A stretch of DNA of 64,000 nt from Afipia sp. P52-10. Lineage in GTDB: Bacteria; Pseudomonadota; Alphaproteobacteria; Rhizobiales; Xanthobacteraceae. The notes below the pieces were generated by a model. It worked only from the letters and a program-made list of their open reading frames with translations, did not search any database and was not told the origin of the DNA. Below, piece after piece: positions 26,207 to 34,596 of the stretch. The stretch lies in assembly GCF_000516555.1 (NCBI RefSeq), contig NZ_AZSJ01000003.1, positions 567,959 through 631,958 on the forward strand. Direction: 5' to 3'. Positions within the stretch are counted from its first letter, which is position 1. Each line of letters opens with the position of its first letter. The position numbers and the translations under genes were made by a program.

Positions 26207-26998
26207 CTATGCCTGCAGCGACTTGATCGCTTCCTTCATGCCAAGATCAGCCACGCGCTGGCGCATCTCGCGCGCACCGTCGCTGAAATGGCAGAGCGTA
26301 TCCCACTCGGCCCCCGAGATCATCGCCTGCCGGAATCCTTGCCATTCGACCACACGATTGATCGCCATCTTCTTGAGGCGCAGCAGATCCGACGGCGTCT
26401 TGGCAATGGCCGTAGCCATCTGTGTGGCGCGCGCGGCCAGCTCCGCAGGTGGATAGGCGCGATTGGCCCATCCCCAGACTTCGGCTTCCGCGCCTGATAT
26501 CTCACTGCCGGCGATGAAATCCATCTCCTTGGCGCGCTTGGGACCAACGAAGAAGGCCCAGAACGAAGACACGAAGCCGCCGCCGATCGGAATGCTGGGA
26601 AAGCGGATCTTGCAATCGCTGGAAACCAACGTGATGTCACAGGCCAATGCCAGCATCGTACCCGCCGCACAGCAATACCCGTGCACTTGCCCGATCACCG
26701 GCTTTGGAAAATTCCAGACGCGCAGGAAATCCTCGATATGGTCCTGCAAACGATTGCGGTCCCCTGTCACACCGAGCTGCGCAGGCGTTGCACCGCCCTC
26801 CAGATCCATTCCGACCGAGAACGCGCGCCCCGCTCCCTTGATGATCAGCACACGAATGTTCGGGTCTTTCTCTGCTGCATCGAGCGCGCGCTGAAGCGCG
26901 GAGAACAACGCCACATTGAAGGCGTTCATCTTATCGGGGCGATTCAGAACGAGGGTGGCGATCGGTCCATCCGTTTCATAGAGCACTTCATCCGTCAT
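26207..26998 (-). CDS. Enoyl-CoA hydratase/isomerase (crotonase) family protein
   Basis: A 263-aa crotonase-fold protein with VLNRPDKMNAFN, the oxyanion-hole segment GAGRAFSVGMDLEGG and GQVHGYCCAAGTMLALACDI. Where enoyl-CoA hydratases have a catalytic Glu, this protein reads PSIPIGGGFVSSFWAFFVGPKRAKEM, which looks closer to the MenB / BadI pattern (GGxGS...VGxKRARE). It may therefore be a hydrolase, lyase or ring-forming/opening crotonase rather than a simple hydratase. Start at 26998 with GGGAGG. First gene of the operon divergent from the LysR gene at 27260. Confidence 0.82.
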   Translation of the reverse strand: MTDEVLYETDGPIATLVLNRPDKMNAFNVALFSALQRALDAAEKDPNIRVLIIKGAGRAFSVGMDLEGGATPAQLGVTGDRNRLQDHIEDFLRVWNFPKPVIGQVHGYCCAAGTMLALACDITLVSSDCKIRFPSIPIGGGFVSSFWAFFVGPKRAKEMDFIAGSEISGAEAEVWGWANRAYPPAELAARATQMATAIAKTPSDLLRLKKMAINRVVEWQGFRQAMISGAEWDTLCHFSDGAREMRQRVADLGMKEAIKSLQA

Positions 26999-27157
26999 GA
27001 TGCCGCCTCCCGTGTGCCGATGTTTCAGACCACATACATCGACCACGAAGCCATCGTCCAATCACGCAATGCGAAGTATGGATAAGCTCGTCTTATGTGT
27101 ACGGCTGTCTAACGATACCTCGCCACAACCGGGTCTCGCGCTTCCAGCAAAGCGGAA

Positions 27158-27180
27158 ACATTGCCGCACTGCGGCAATGT
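27158..27180. promoter_or_regulatory. Perfect palindrome in the crotonase/lysR divergent region
   Basis: Two 11-bp arms, ACATTGCCGCA and its exact reverse complement, flank a single base. The site lies 160 bp upstream of the crotonase start and 80 bp upstream of the LysR start. It is a strong candidate regulator-binding site. Confidence 0.6.
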
Positions 27181-27188
27181 CGGTGCAT

Positions 27189-27209
27189 CCTATAAGGCTT
27201 GATTATAGG
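27189..27209. promoter_or_regulatory. LysR-type box (T-N11-A) upstream of lysR gene
   Basis: CCTATAA and TTATAGG are perfect inverted repeats across 7 bp, and T193-N11-A205 fits the LysR consensus. It lies 9 bp from the neighbouring 23-bp palindrome, a spacing consistent with paired recognition and activation sites. Confidence 0.6.
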
Positions 27210-27259
27210 TTCGCGAGCGCTACGCTTCAGCCGCCAGCACCGTCAAGGGAGTGACCATC

Positions 27260-28162
27260 GTGAATGCTCGCCAACTCGAGGTGTTTCACGCGATCATGTC
27301 GTCGTCCTCGTTGACCCAGGCCGCACGCATGCTGAACGTTTCGCAACCGGCGATCAGCGCGTTTCTCAAGCACACCGAAGATCAAACCGGCGTCAGGCTA
27401 TTTCACCGCATCAGCGGCCGACTCGTTCCGACTCCGGAAGCCGAGCAACTGTTTCCCGAGGTCGACCGTATCATCGGCCAGTTGGGAATTCTCGATCGCG
27501 TCACACAGGATCTGCGCACCGGCAAAGCCGGTTTCTTGTCGGTGATCGGCAACGCCACCCTGATCAATGTGCTGCTCCCGGATTTTGTTGCGCGGTTCCA
27601 CGCCAACAGACCGGACGTACGCCTGCGCCTCGAAACAGCCTATTCCCGACAGATTTTCGATCGTGTCGCACGCCGTGAGTTCGACCTCGGTCTTGTCTAC
27701 GGAGCCGGCCAGGATGCTCAGGTCGGCACCAAGCAACTGGGCAGCTTGCAACTGGTCTGCGCCATGCGGCCGGATCACCCGCTTGCCCGATTGAAAAAGG
27801 TCGGCCTCAAGGACCTGGCGGGGCAGAAACTCGTCACATATGGGCCGAAGACGCCGCTTCGTCCAAACATTGAAGACATCATGACGACGCTCGATGCCGT
27901 CGTCGAAGTCAGTCTGCCGAACACGGCATGTCTTCTGGCGCGCGCAGGCCCCTATGTAGCCCTGATCGACTCCCTGATCTTCCAGGGAGCGGAGTTTTCG
28001 GATTTGGCCGTCAAGCCATTTGTGCCGGCCAACCGCATCGAGATCAATCTCGTGATTCCAAAAGATCGCCCGCGCTCAAAGTTGAGCCTGGATTTCGAGG
28101 CCGAACTCATCAGTGGATTGGACGAAGGTTTCCGGAAAGGCTTGATCTTTGCCGCGAAATAG
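27260..28162 (+). CDS. LysR-family transcriptional regulator
   Basis: A 300-aa regulator with NARQLEVFHAIMSSSSLTQAARMLNVSQPAISAFLKHTEDQTGVRLFHR as the winged helix-turn-helix region and a normal effector domain (LRLETAYSRQIFDRVARREFDLGLVYG). GTG at 27260 is preferred to one at 27251, since AAGGGAG then lies 8 bp upstream. It is divergent from the crotonase/Bug/flavoprotein/cyclase operon across two palindromes. Control of that operon is the obvious inference; the inducer is unknown. Confidence 0.88.
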   Translation: MNARQLEVFHAIMSSSSLTQAARMLNVSQPAISAFLKHTEDQTGVRLFHRISGRLVPTPEAEQLFPEVDRIIGQLGILDRVTQDLRTGKAGFLSVIGNATLINVLLPDFVARFHANRPDVRLRLETAYSRQIFDRVARREFDLGLVYGAGQDAQVGTKQLGSLQLVCAMRPDHPLARLKKVGLKDLAGQKLVTYGPKTPLRPNIEDIMTTLDAVVEVSLPNTACLLARAGPYVALIDSLIFQGAEFSDLAVKPFVPANRIEINLVIPKDRPRSKLSLDFEAELISGLDEGFRKGLIFAAK

Positions 28163-28413
28163 GGGCAGCCTCAGCTGCGCCGATAATCGTCTCGCCGGCG
28201 ACACTCACCGTGGTATCTCGCGAAAATTCGGGGGAGTTGTTCGACTGACGCGATTGCATTGCGAATTGTCGCATTGATCGTTGCCTCGGTGGAAGGAACT
28301 GTCGCCATGTGCCGTGCGGCCCGCAACAGCCAATCCCTCGATGACGTTGGCCACGAGCTGGAACTTGCCCTTGCGGCGGCCCTGCAGAAGGACTGATCCG
28401 GAAATCGACCGCC

Positions 28414-28842
28414 TTAGCCGGCCGGCCGCATCGCGCGAACAGCCTCGTTGACGTAGACGTCCAGCGCATCAAGCGTCGTTCGCCATGCGTTATCGATCGC
28501 CGAAGACCACTGGTCCTGCAGCAGATCGTGCAACGTATCGGCAATAACGCGGAAGAACACGCAAAACAGGTCCGGCGTCGTGCCGTAACCATCGTGAGAC
28601 TGGACCTCGCAGAAGATCAGGCGATGGGCCGCTTTCCGATCACCCGCAAAATCCAAGATCGCTTCGAGCGCCAGTTCGAGCATCGATCCCTTGATCAAGT
28701 TGCTAGGGTCTGTCCGAAACAGCGCTCTTGTTTCCGGGCGCTCTCGAAACAGGCGCTCATAGACTAGTGGCGTCAAATCGCCACAACGGCTGGAAGCCAG
28801 CTCAAGGCTGTCGACAATATGCCTGCCCGTACAAGCGCTCAC
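28414..28842 (-). CDS. Single-domain globin-like protein
   Basis: A 142-aa all-alpha protein that fits a bacterial (flavohaemoglobin/Vitreoscilla-type) globin: VYERLFRERPETRALF for the early helices and EVQSHDGYGTTPDLFCVFFRVIADTL, where His83 is the expected proximal haem ligand. No reductase domain follows. GTG at 28842 carries AAGGAG 6 bp upstream; the longer frame upstream is not protein-like. It is on the same strand as, and 116 bp downstream of, the HEAT/ferredoxin/AprA-like genes, so it may be the last gene of that operon. Oxygen or NO handling is plausible; sequence divergence keeps confidence moderate. Confidence 0.65.
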   Translation of the reverse strand: MSACTGRHIVDSLELASSRCGDLTPLVYERLFRERPETRALFRTDPSNLIKGSMLELALEAILDFAGDRKAAHRLIFCEVQSHDGYGTTPDLFCVFFRVIADTLHDLLQDQWSSAIDNAWRTTLDALDVYVNEAVRAMRPAG

Positions 28843-28865
28843 TGTGGTCTCCTTCCCCGACTTTT

Positions 28866-28878
28866 CTGTATCGTACAG
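28866..28878. promoter_or_regulatory. Short palindrome upstream of the globin gene
   Basis: CTGTA-TCG-TACAG, perfect 5-bp arms, 24 bp upstream of the globin start. It could be an operator. The short arms make chance occurrence possible. Confidence 0.25.
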
Positions 28879-28958
28879 GAGGAGAGCGCCATGACGAAGC
28901 GTCAAGGCGGCGCCCGACAATGGATGTATCATCGGCAGGACGACTGACCGACCAGTGA

Positions 28959-29936
28959 TCACCTCCCTTCGCGCTGCCGCTTGAGCACGATCTGCTGCCC
29001 CGCCCAACGTGCGTTCTTGCGCACTTCAGGATCCGGATCATCGAACACTGCCTCGAGGAACGGCAGACCGGCCGCATCGGCGATCTCGCCGAGCGCAGCA
29101 GCACTCTCCTTGCGGAGATTGACTTGCGAATGATCGAGACACCGCCCGATCGCCTCGACGGCGGCGACGGCCTTCATGCGGCCGAGGCTGCGAACGGCTT
29201 TCAGGCGGACCTGCCAGACATCATCTGCGACAGCTTCGATCAGAGGCGCGACCGCCTGCTCAGCGCCCCCGTTCATGCCCAGGGTTTCGGCAGCGGTTTC
29301 CCTCACCATCCAGTCGGGATCGGCGAGCGCACCGACAATCGCTCCGACCGCCGACCGCGCGCTCGAAAAGGCCAGCGCGCTGACGGCTGCCTTGCGAACC
29401 ACTGCGCCGTCATCACCCGTGGCGGCCATGAGTGCAGGAACAGCCTCTTCCAGTTTAAGGAAGCCGATCACGCCAACAGCCTGCGCGCGCACCCCTTCAT
29501 CCGCATCGCGGAGCGCGTCGAGCGCCGGCTTCAGGGCATCCTTCCGACGTAGTTCTTTCAGCGCCCGCAAAGCGCGCGCACGCACGAACGCATCCCGATG
29601 CCCGACCAGCGGCAGGATCGCCTCCGCGCATGCCGGGTCCTTCAACTCGGCAAGGCTGTCCGCAGCGGCGCCAGCCACCGCCGTTTCGACATCCACCAAC
29701 AACGTCGCAAGCGCAGCAGCGACGGGCAGGCCATCAAACTCTCCCAGCGCAAGCGCTACCTGCTGGCGCACACCGGCATCGGGATCAGCCGTCATACCGC
29801 CTAGATGCACGATCGCCTTGGGATCTCCCGAATGTCCCAGTTCGATCACCGCAATACGTCGCTCCCCCGGATCGTCAGCCTTCAGGCCCTGGCTGATATC
29901 ATCGACATCGTCGTAGGATTCGAACAGTTGAGCCAT
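28959..29936 (-). CDS. HEAT-repeat protein of the AprBA-like locus
   Basis: A 325-aa protein made of about nine tandem 31-residue HEAT-type helix pairs, for example DPDAGVRQQVALALGEFDG, HRDAFVRARALRALKELR and DPDWMVRETAAETLGMNGG, with Asp/Val/Arg at fixed repeat positions. No signal peptide or membrane segment is visible, so it is cytoplasmic. HEAT proteins scaffold complexes or, in phycobilin-lyase relatives, attach cofactors. It starts 3 bp after the ferredoxin stop codon, which points to tight coupling and perhaps to assembly of the flavoprotein-ferredoxin complex. No enzymatic motif is seen. Confidence 0.85.
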   Translation of the reverse strand: MAQLFESYDDVDDISQGLKADDPGERRIAVIELGHSGDPKAIVHLGGMTADPDAGVRQQVALALGEFDGLPVAAALATLLVDVETAVAGAAADSLAELKDPACAEAILPLVGHRDAFVRARALRALKELRRKDALKPALDALRDADEGVRAQAVGVIGFLKLEEAVPALMAATGDDGAVVRKAAVSALAFSSARSAVGAIVGALADPDWMVRETAAETLGMNGGAEQAVAPLIEAVADDVWQVRLKAVRSLGRMKAVAAVEAIGRCLDHSQVNLRKESAAALGEIADAAGLPFLEAVFDDPDPEVRKNARWAGQQIVLKRQREGR

Positions 29937-29939
29937 ACG

Positions 29940-30173
29940 TCACCGCAGCAAATAGGGGATGTTCACCTTCACCGCGCCGGTTGGGCAGTCCGTCTCGCAA
30001 GGCATGCAGTACCAGCATTCGTCGTAAGCCATGTAAGCCTTTCCGGTCATGTCGCTGATCCGCAGAACGTCGAGCGGACATACATCGACGCAAACCGTGC
30101 AGCCCTTGTCAGCGATGCATTTGGCCTCGTCGACGACGACAGGAACCGTGGTGTGAGTTGTTGCAAGCGGCAT
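29940..30173 (-). CDS. 2x[4Fe-4S] ferredoxin-type protein (AprB-like)
   Basis: A 77-aa protein with two cysteine clusters. The first is C19-x5-C25-x2-C28-x3-C32-Pro and the second is C53-x2-C56-x2-C59-x3-C63-Pro, enough for two [4Fe-4S] centres. The longer x5 spacing in the first cluster resembles adenylylsulfate reductase beta subunits more than simple bacterial ferredoxins. It lacks the C-terminal tail of AprB. It lies 29 bp downstream of the AprA-like flavoprotein and is the probable electron partner. Confidence 0.85.
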   Translation of the reverse strand: MPLATTHTTVPVVVDEAKCIADKGCTVCVDVCPLDVLRISDMTGKAYMAYDECWYCMPCETDCPTGAVKVNIPYLLR

Positions 30174-30202
30174 GGTATGCCCTCCTGAGATCGTTTCGTG
30201 CG

Positions 30203-31945
30203 TCAGGCGCGCACGCGAATGCGCTGCTGATCGTAGAGACCCTTCTCATCATCGGCGATCGGCACGATGTAGGGAGCGACAGGCCGCTTCTCATTGGTCA
30301 TTCTGCCATCCCGCTTGCGCAGCAACGTGTGGCAGAACCAGTTCTCGTCGTCCTTCTCCGGGTAGTCTGCTCGCAGATGATAAAGGCCCCAGCGGCTTTC
30401 GGTCCGATACAGCGACGCCGAAGCCGCCATCTCCGCACAATCAAGGATCGAATGCGCTTCGAGCGCCCGCATCAGTTCGTGGGCATTCCGCACCATCATG
30501 CGGTTGTCCATATCGTCGCGCACTTCCGCGAGACGCCGCTGCCCGAGCTCGAACTTGCGGGTGACCTTCGGCGGTTGCAGATAGTCGTTCACAAGCCGGC
30601 GAGTCTTGTATTCGATCTGGTTCGGCGGAATGCCATCGTCGCGGCGCGTCGGCGCAAGCACCCGCTCCTTCTCCCTCGCGACGTCGCCATCCTCAAACGG
30701 AGCAAGATCGTTACCGTCGGCAAACGCTATGGCCTCCTCGCCGGCAATGGAACCGTTGGTGAATGCACCCAGCATATAATTGTGCGGCACGCTCGCCATG
30801 TCGCCGGCCGCGTAAAGGCCACGCAGCGTCGTCCGTGCGAATTCATCAACGTACACACCCGACGCACTATGCCCCGAGCAGAAGCCGATTTCGGAGATGT
30901 GCATTTCGATCATCTCGTTGCGGTAGTCGGTGTGACGTCCCTCGTGGAAGAGACCGCGGGTCGGCCGCTCGACCTTATGCAGCGTGTTTTCGATTTCGCT
31001 GATGGTGCTGTCGTGCAGATGGTTGAGCTTGAGAAATACCGGCCCCTTGCCGGATTGCAGTTCATTGTAGAACTCCAGCATCATCTGCCCGGACCAATAG
31101 TCGCATTCGATAAAGCGCGAGCCCTGGTTATTGGCCGTATAGGCCCCGAAAGGGCCAGCGACATAGGCGCAGGCCGGGCCGTTATAGTCCTTGATCAACG
31201 GATTGATCTGAAAACACTCCAGGTTCGCAAGAGCCGCCCCTGCGTGATAAGCCATCGCGTAGCCGTCACCGGAATTCGCCGCGTTTTCGTAAGTGCCGAA
31301 CATGTAGCCCGAGGTCGGCAGACCGAGCCTTCCCGCCGCGCCCATGCACAGGATCACGGCCTTCGCCTTCAAAACCAGAAACTCCGCGGTCCGCGTATTG
31401 ACAGCGATCGCGCCGGCGACACGTCCCTCCCATGACGTCAAAAGGCGCGTTGCCATGTAGCGGTTGGAGATCAGGATTCGCGCCCGGCGCAGTTGGCGAT
31501 ACAACGCCTTCTTCACGGTGTCGCCATTCGGCATCGGCAAGACGTACGAGCCGATATGATGCACCTTCTTGACGGCGAAATCGCCATTCTCGTTTTTCAG
31601 GAAACGGATGCCGAAACTATCGAGCTCTTCGATGATCGTGTGACAACGTTCGGCGTATTTATAGACCGCCTGCTGATCGACGATGCCATCGTTGGCGATC
31701 GTGATCTCCTTCGTGTATTGCTCTGGCGTCGCATAGCCGGGGATCACGGCGTTGTTCAGGCCATCCATTCCCATCGAGATGGCCCCCGAACGCTTGACGT
31801 TGGCCTTCTCGAGCAGAACGACGTTGGCCTTCGGGTTTTTCAGCTTCGCTTTCAGCGCAGCCATCGGGCCTGCCGTGCCTCCTCCGATCACCAGCACATC
31901 GCATGATACCTCGGACGTGCCGTCGATAATCTGATCGATCGCCAT
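30203..31945 (-). CDS. FAD-dependent oxidoreductase, AprA / fumarate-reductase-flavoprotein family
   Basis: A 580-aa flavoprotein. The FAD site begins CDVLVIGGGTAGPMAALKAK, and LLEKANVKRSGAISMGMDG, LILCMGAAGRLG-type AVILCMGAAGRLGLPTSGY, and the C-terminal GLYAAGDMASVPHNYMLGAF complete the FAD fold. ACAYVAGPFGAYTANNQGSRFIECDYWSGQMM and SEIGFCSGHSASGVYVDE look like AprA-like proteins, not succinate dehydrogenases. With its AprB-like partner it could oxidise or reduce a sulfur oxyanion or organosulfur compound. No sat, dsr or qmo genes are nearby, so true APS reductase activity is doubtful. First gene of the reverse operon. Confidence 0.82.
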   Translation of the reverse strand: MAIDQIIDGTSEVSCDVLVIGGGTAGPMAALKAKLKNPKANVVLLEKANVKRSGAISMGMDGLNNAVIPGYATPEQYTKEITIANDGIVDQQAVYKYAERCHTIIEELDSFGIRFLKNENGDFAVKKVHHIGSYVLPMPNGDTVKKALYRQLRRARILISNRYMATRLLTSWEGRVAGAIAVNTRTAEFLVLKAKAVILCMGAAGRLGLPTSGYMFGTYENAANSGDGYAMAYHAGAALANLECFQINPLIKDYNGPACAYVAGPFGAYTANNQGSRFIECDYWSGQMMLEFYNELQSGKGPVFLKLNHLHDSTISEIENTLHKVERPTRGLFHEGRHTDYRNEMIEMHISEIGFCSGHSASGVYVDEFARTTLRGLYAAGDMASVPHNYMLGAFTNGSIAGEEAIAFADGNDLAPFEDGDVAREKERVLAPTRRDDGIPPNQIEYKTRRLVNDYLQPPKVTRKFELGQRRLAEVRDDMDNRMMVRNAHELMRALEAHSILDCAEMAASASLYRTESRWGLYHLRADYPEKDDENWFCHTLLRKRDGRMTNEKRPVAPYIVPIADDEKGLYDQQRIRVRA

Positions 31946-32218
31946 TGCGATGGCCTCCGGTGTCTCAGCAGTTCCATTCCACGATTGGCAGGAGAGAATC
32001 GCAGATCGACCTGCCGCGCGAGCAATTAGTTGTCAGCGCCTGCCAACATTCTTGCGGCTCATCTCCGGTGCATTCACAAAACGCCGGATCTCATGCGCGG
32101 ATCGAAGCAACCGAGCGGACCATGGTTGCTGACGGACCCGCATGTGCAGCCGACGGAGGAAATTAATTGCTCGCTTCGGATGGTTTCTCCCGGCGAGATC
32201 CAGCTCCGGAGAAGAACC

Positions 32219-32563
32219 ATGCCGCCGTCGCAACCCGTCCTTGCTAACAGCCCGCCGGACCACGTCGACGTCAGCGCCGACCGGCGGCAACTCGAGATCA
32301 CTCTCGATACCGGCCGGACGGTCGACCTCGACGCAGCCGGCCTGCGCGCCGCCTGCCGCTGCGCTCATTGCGTTCGTGCCCGCATCGACAACGCATTTCC
32401 GAGCACATTCGAGGGCGTGACCATCGATCGGCTCGTTCCAATGGGGCATTACGGCCTCAACATTGCTTTCTCCGATGGTCACGCGCGCGGCATCTTCCCA
32501 TGGTCGTATCTCGCCACACTCGAATCCACCGAACAGGTCGCGCGTGCGCATCCCGACCGCTAG
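32219..32563 (+). CDS. DUF971 (GBBH-like N-terminal) domain protein
   Basis: A 114-aa protein, nearly all one DUF971 domain: ADRRQLEITLDTGRTVDLDAAGLRAACRCAHCVRAR, then GHYGLNIAFSDGHARGIFPWSYL. Cys46, Cys48 and Cys51 with His88 form a metal-binding set like that of the zinc-binding N-terminal domain of gamma-butyrobetaine hydroxylase. ATG at 32219 has GGAGAAG upstream. It is divergent from the AprA-like gene and points towards the ABC transporter genes, so I place it in the same locus. A role in Fe-S or metal handling is conjecture. Confidence 0.8.
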   Translation: MPPSQPVLANSPPDHVDVSADRRQLEITLDTGRTVDLDAAGLRAACRCAHCVRARIDNAFPSTFEGVTIDRLVPMGHYGLNIAFSDGHARGIFPWSYLATLESTEQVARAHPDR

Positions 32564-32835
32564 AGGAATACCATCCGAACTCTCCGCATAGGTCCGCTGA
32601 ACTCCCTTGCGCTGCTCCAGGTGACCGATGTTGGATCGGCCCCGCTTAGGGCGTCATAAACCTGTCGTGCAAAATGAGTCTATCACCGCCAGGCAGGGGC
32701 TTAGAGCGAGACATCCGTAGATAGCGGTGATCCGACGCCTCCCCAGGGAGCGGCATGTCCTGCACCGTTTCTGCTGCGCGCCGCATCAGAATGGCCGATT
32801 GACTTGCCTCAATCCTTCTGCGCACGAGACACGGC

Positions 32836-34578
32836 ATGAACCTCCGCATGACATCGCCTCTGGTGCTGGGTCGGTCCATCCTTCCCAATCTCTGGGATGT
32901 GATGGCTCTCGTCCTCATTCTGGGCGGCTTTGTCCTGATGGCGTATGCGGCGGAGCAAACAAACGCGCCGCTTGCGGCCCTCGACTTTCCACCCGTTTCG
33001 CTCGATCCGGCCAACCTGCCGGAATACGCCCTGCGTACGATGCTGCGCATGCTAACGGCGATGGTGGTTTCGCTGGCTTTCGCGGTCCTCTACGCGACCT
33101 TGGCCGCCAAGAGCCGGCGAGCGGAAATGGTCCTGATTCCGATTCTGGACATCCTTCAGTCCGTTCCCATCCTCGGTTTTCTCACCTTCACAGTGCTGTT
33201 CTTCATGGGGTTGTTTCCCGGCCGAGTTCTCGGCGCTGAACTGGCCGCGATCTTTGCGATCTTCACGAGCCAGGCCTGGAATATGGCCTTCAGCTTCTAT
33301 CAGTCGCTACGTAACGTGCCAAAGGATCTAGAGGAGGCCTGCAAGAGCTTTCACCTCACTGGCTGGCGGCGGTTCTGGCGTCTCGATGTGCCTTACGCCA
33401 TGCCGGGCCTCATCTGGAACATGATGATGTCGATGTCGGGCGGATGGTTCTTCGTGGTCGCATCCGAAGCGATCGCGGTGGGCGACACCACCGTCAGCCT
33501 GCCGGGCATCGGCGCCTATGTCGCCCTAGCGATCAAGGAACAGAACCTCACCGCGGTCGGCTATGCGCTGCTGGCGATGTTCATCGTCATTCTGTTATAT
33601 GATCAGCTCTTGTTCCGACCGATCGTCGCCTGGGCCGACAAGTTCCGATTTGAACAGACTGCCTCCACCACCGAACCGAGCTCCTGGGTCCTCGACATCT
33701 TTCGAAGGACCAAGATTTTGCGCGCGCTCGCGAGCGCATGCCGGCGCGGGTTGTCGTCGTTGCTCTCGCTTCATCTGCCGGTTGCATGGTTGCCGCGACT
33801 AAGGCTACAGCTGCCTCGCGTTGCAGCCGATCGCAGGTGGATCGATGGCGTCTGGCTCGCGCTCATTCTCGCGATCGTCGCATTCGCAGCTTGGAAGGTC
33901 ATCGCCTATCTGGGAGCCACGCTGACGCTGGCGGACGCCGGCGATGCCGCACTGCTCGCAGCAGTGACCCTGACGCGTGTGGTCATTTTGATGATCATCG
34001 CCAGCCTGATCTGGATTCCAATCGGTGTCTGGATCGGGTTACGGCCGCGATTGGCAGAAAGGGTTCAACCGCTCGCACAGTTTCTCGCGGCCTTTCCGGC
34101 CAACATCGCTTTCCCGGCTTTCGTCGTTCTGATTGTCCACTACGGCCTGAACGCCAACATCTGGCTGTCGCCGCTGATGATCCTCGGAACGCAGTGGTAC
34201 ATCCTCTTCAACGTCATCGCCGGCGCAAGCGCCTTCCCGAGCGACCTGAAGGAAGCCGGGCGAAGCTTTCACGTCACCGGCTGGCGCTGGTGGCGCCACG
34301 TCATCCTGCCGGGAATATTCCCTTACTACGTGACCGGAGCCATCACCGCCTCGGGCGGATCATGGAATGCCAGTATCGTCGCCGAGGTCGCGAGCTGGGG
34401 CGACACCAGGCTCAGCGCGACAGGCATCGGCGCCTATATCGCGCAAGCCACGGAAACAGGCGACTTCCCCCGCGTGTTGCTCGGCATCTGCGTCATGTGC
34501 ATCTTCGTGACACTGTTCAACCGGCTGTTCTGGCGACCGCTCTATGCCTACGGTGAGCGGCATCTCCGGCTTGGCTGA
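32836..34578 (+). CDS. Duplicated-permease ABC transporter subunit (nitrate/sulfonate/taurine type)
   Basis: A 580-aa inner-membrane protein in which two binding-protein-dependent permease domains are fused. The coupling (EAA) loops are seen twice: EEACKSFHLTGWRRFWRLDVPYAMPGL near residues 166-192 and KEAGRSFHVTGWRWWRHVILPGIFPYY near 472-498. About ten to twelve hydrophobic helices are present, and the central linker (270-335) is polar. One polypeptide thus supplies both halves of the pore. Relatives transport anions. No periplasmic binding protein is encoded next to it. The ribosome site is weak. Confidence 0.88.
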   Translation: MNLRMTSPLVLGRSILPNLWDVMALVLILGGFVLMAYAAEQTNAPLAALDFPPVSLDPANLPEYALRTMLRMLTAMVVSLAFAVLYATLAAKSRRAEMVLIPILDILQSVPILGFLTFTVLFFMGLFPGRVLGAELAAIFAIFTSQAWNMAFSFYQSLRNVPKDLEEACKSFHLTGWRRFWRLDVPYAMPGLIWNMMMSMSGGWFFVVASEAIAVGDTTVSLPGIGAYVALAIKEQNLTAVGYALLAMFIVILLYDQLLFRPIVAWADKFRFEQTASTTEPSSWVLDIFRRTKILRALASACRRGLSSLLSLHLPVAWLPRLRLQLPRVAADRRWIDGVWLALILAIVAFAAWKVIAYLGATLTLADAGDAALLAAVTLTRVVILMIIASLIWIPIGVWIGLRPRLAERVQPLAQFLAAFPANIAFPAFVVLIVHYGLNANIWLSPLMILGTQWYILFNVIAGASAFPSDLKEAGRSFHVTGWRWWRHVILPGIFPYYVTGAITASGGSWNASIVAEVASWGDTRLSATGIGAYIAQATETGDFPRVLLGICVMCIFVTLFNRLFWRPLYAYGERHLRLG

Positions 34579-34596
34579 CCAGCAATGAGGCTTGTT

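Noticed and set aside
28307-28396. 29-aa frame between lysR and globin genes
   Set aside because: GGAAGG is 8-10 bp upstream, but there is no family similarity or context. Too short to support.
28891-28947. 18-aa frame with GGAGGA upstream, opposite the globin promoter
   Set aside because: The good ribosome site may be chance, and the peptide carries no feature.
30158-31435. 425-aa open frame on the + strand
   Set aside because: Antisense to the AprA-like flavoprotein; composition typical of a shadow frame.
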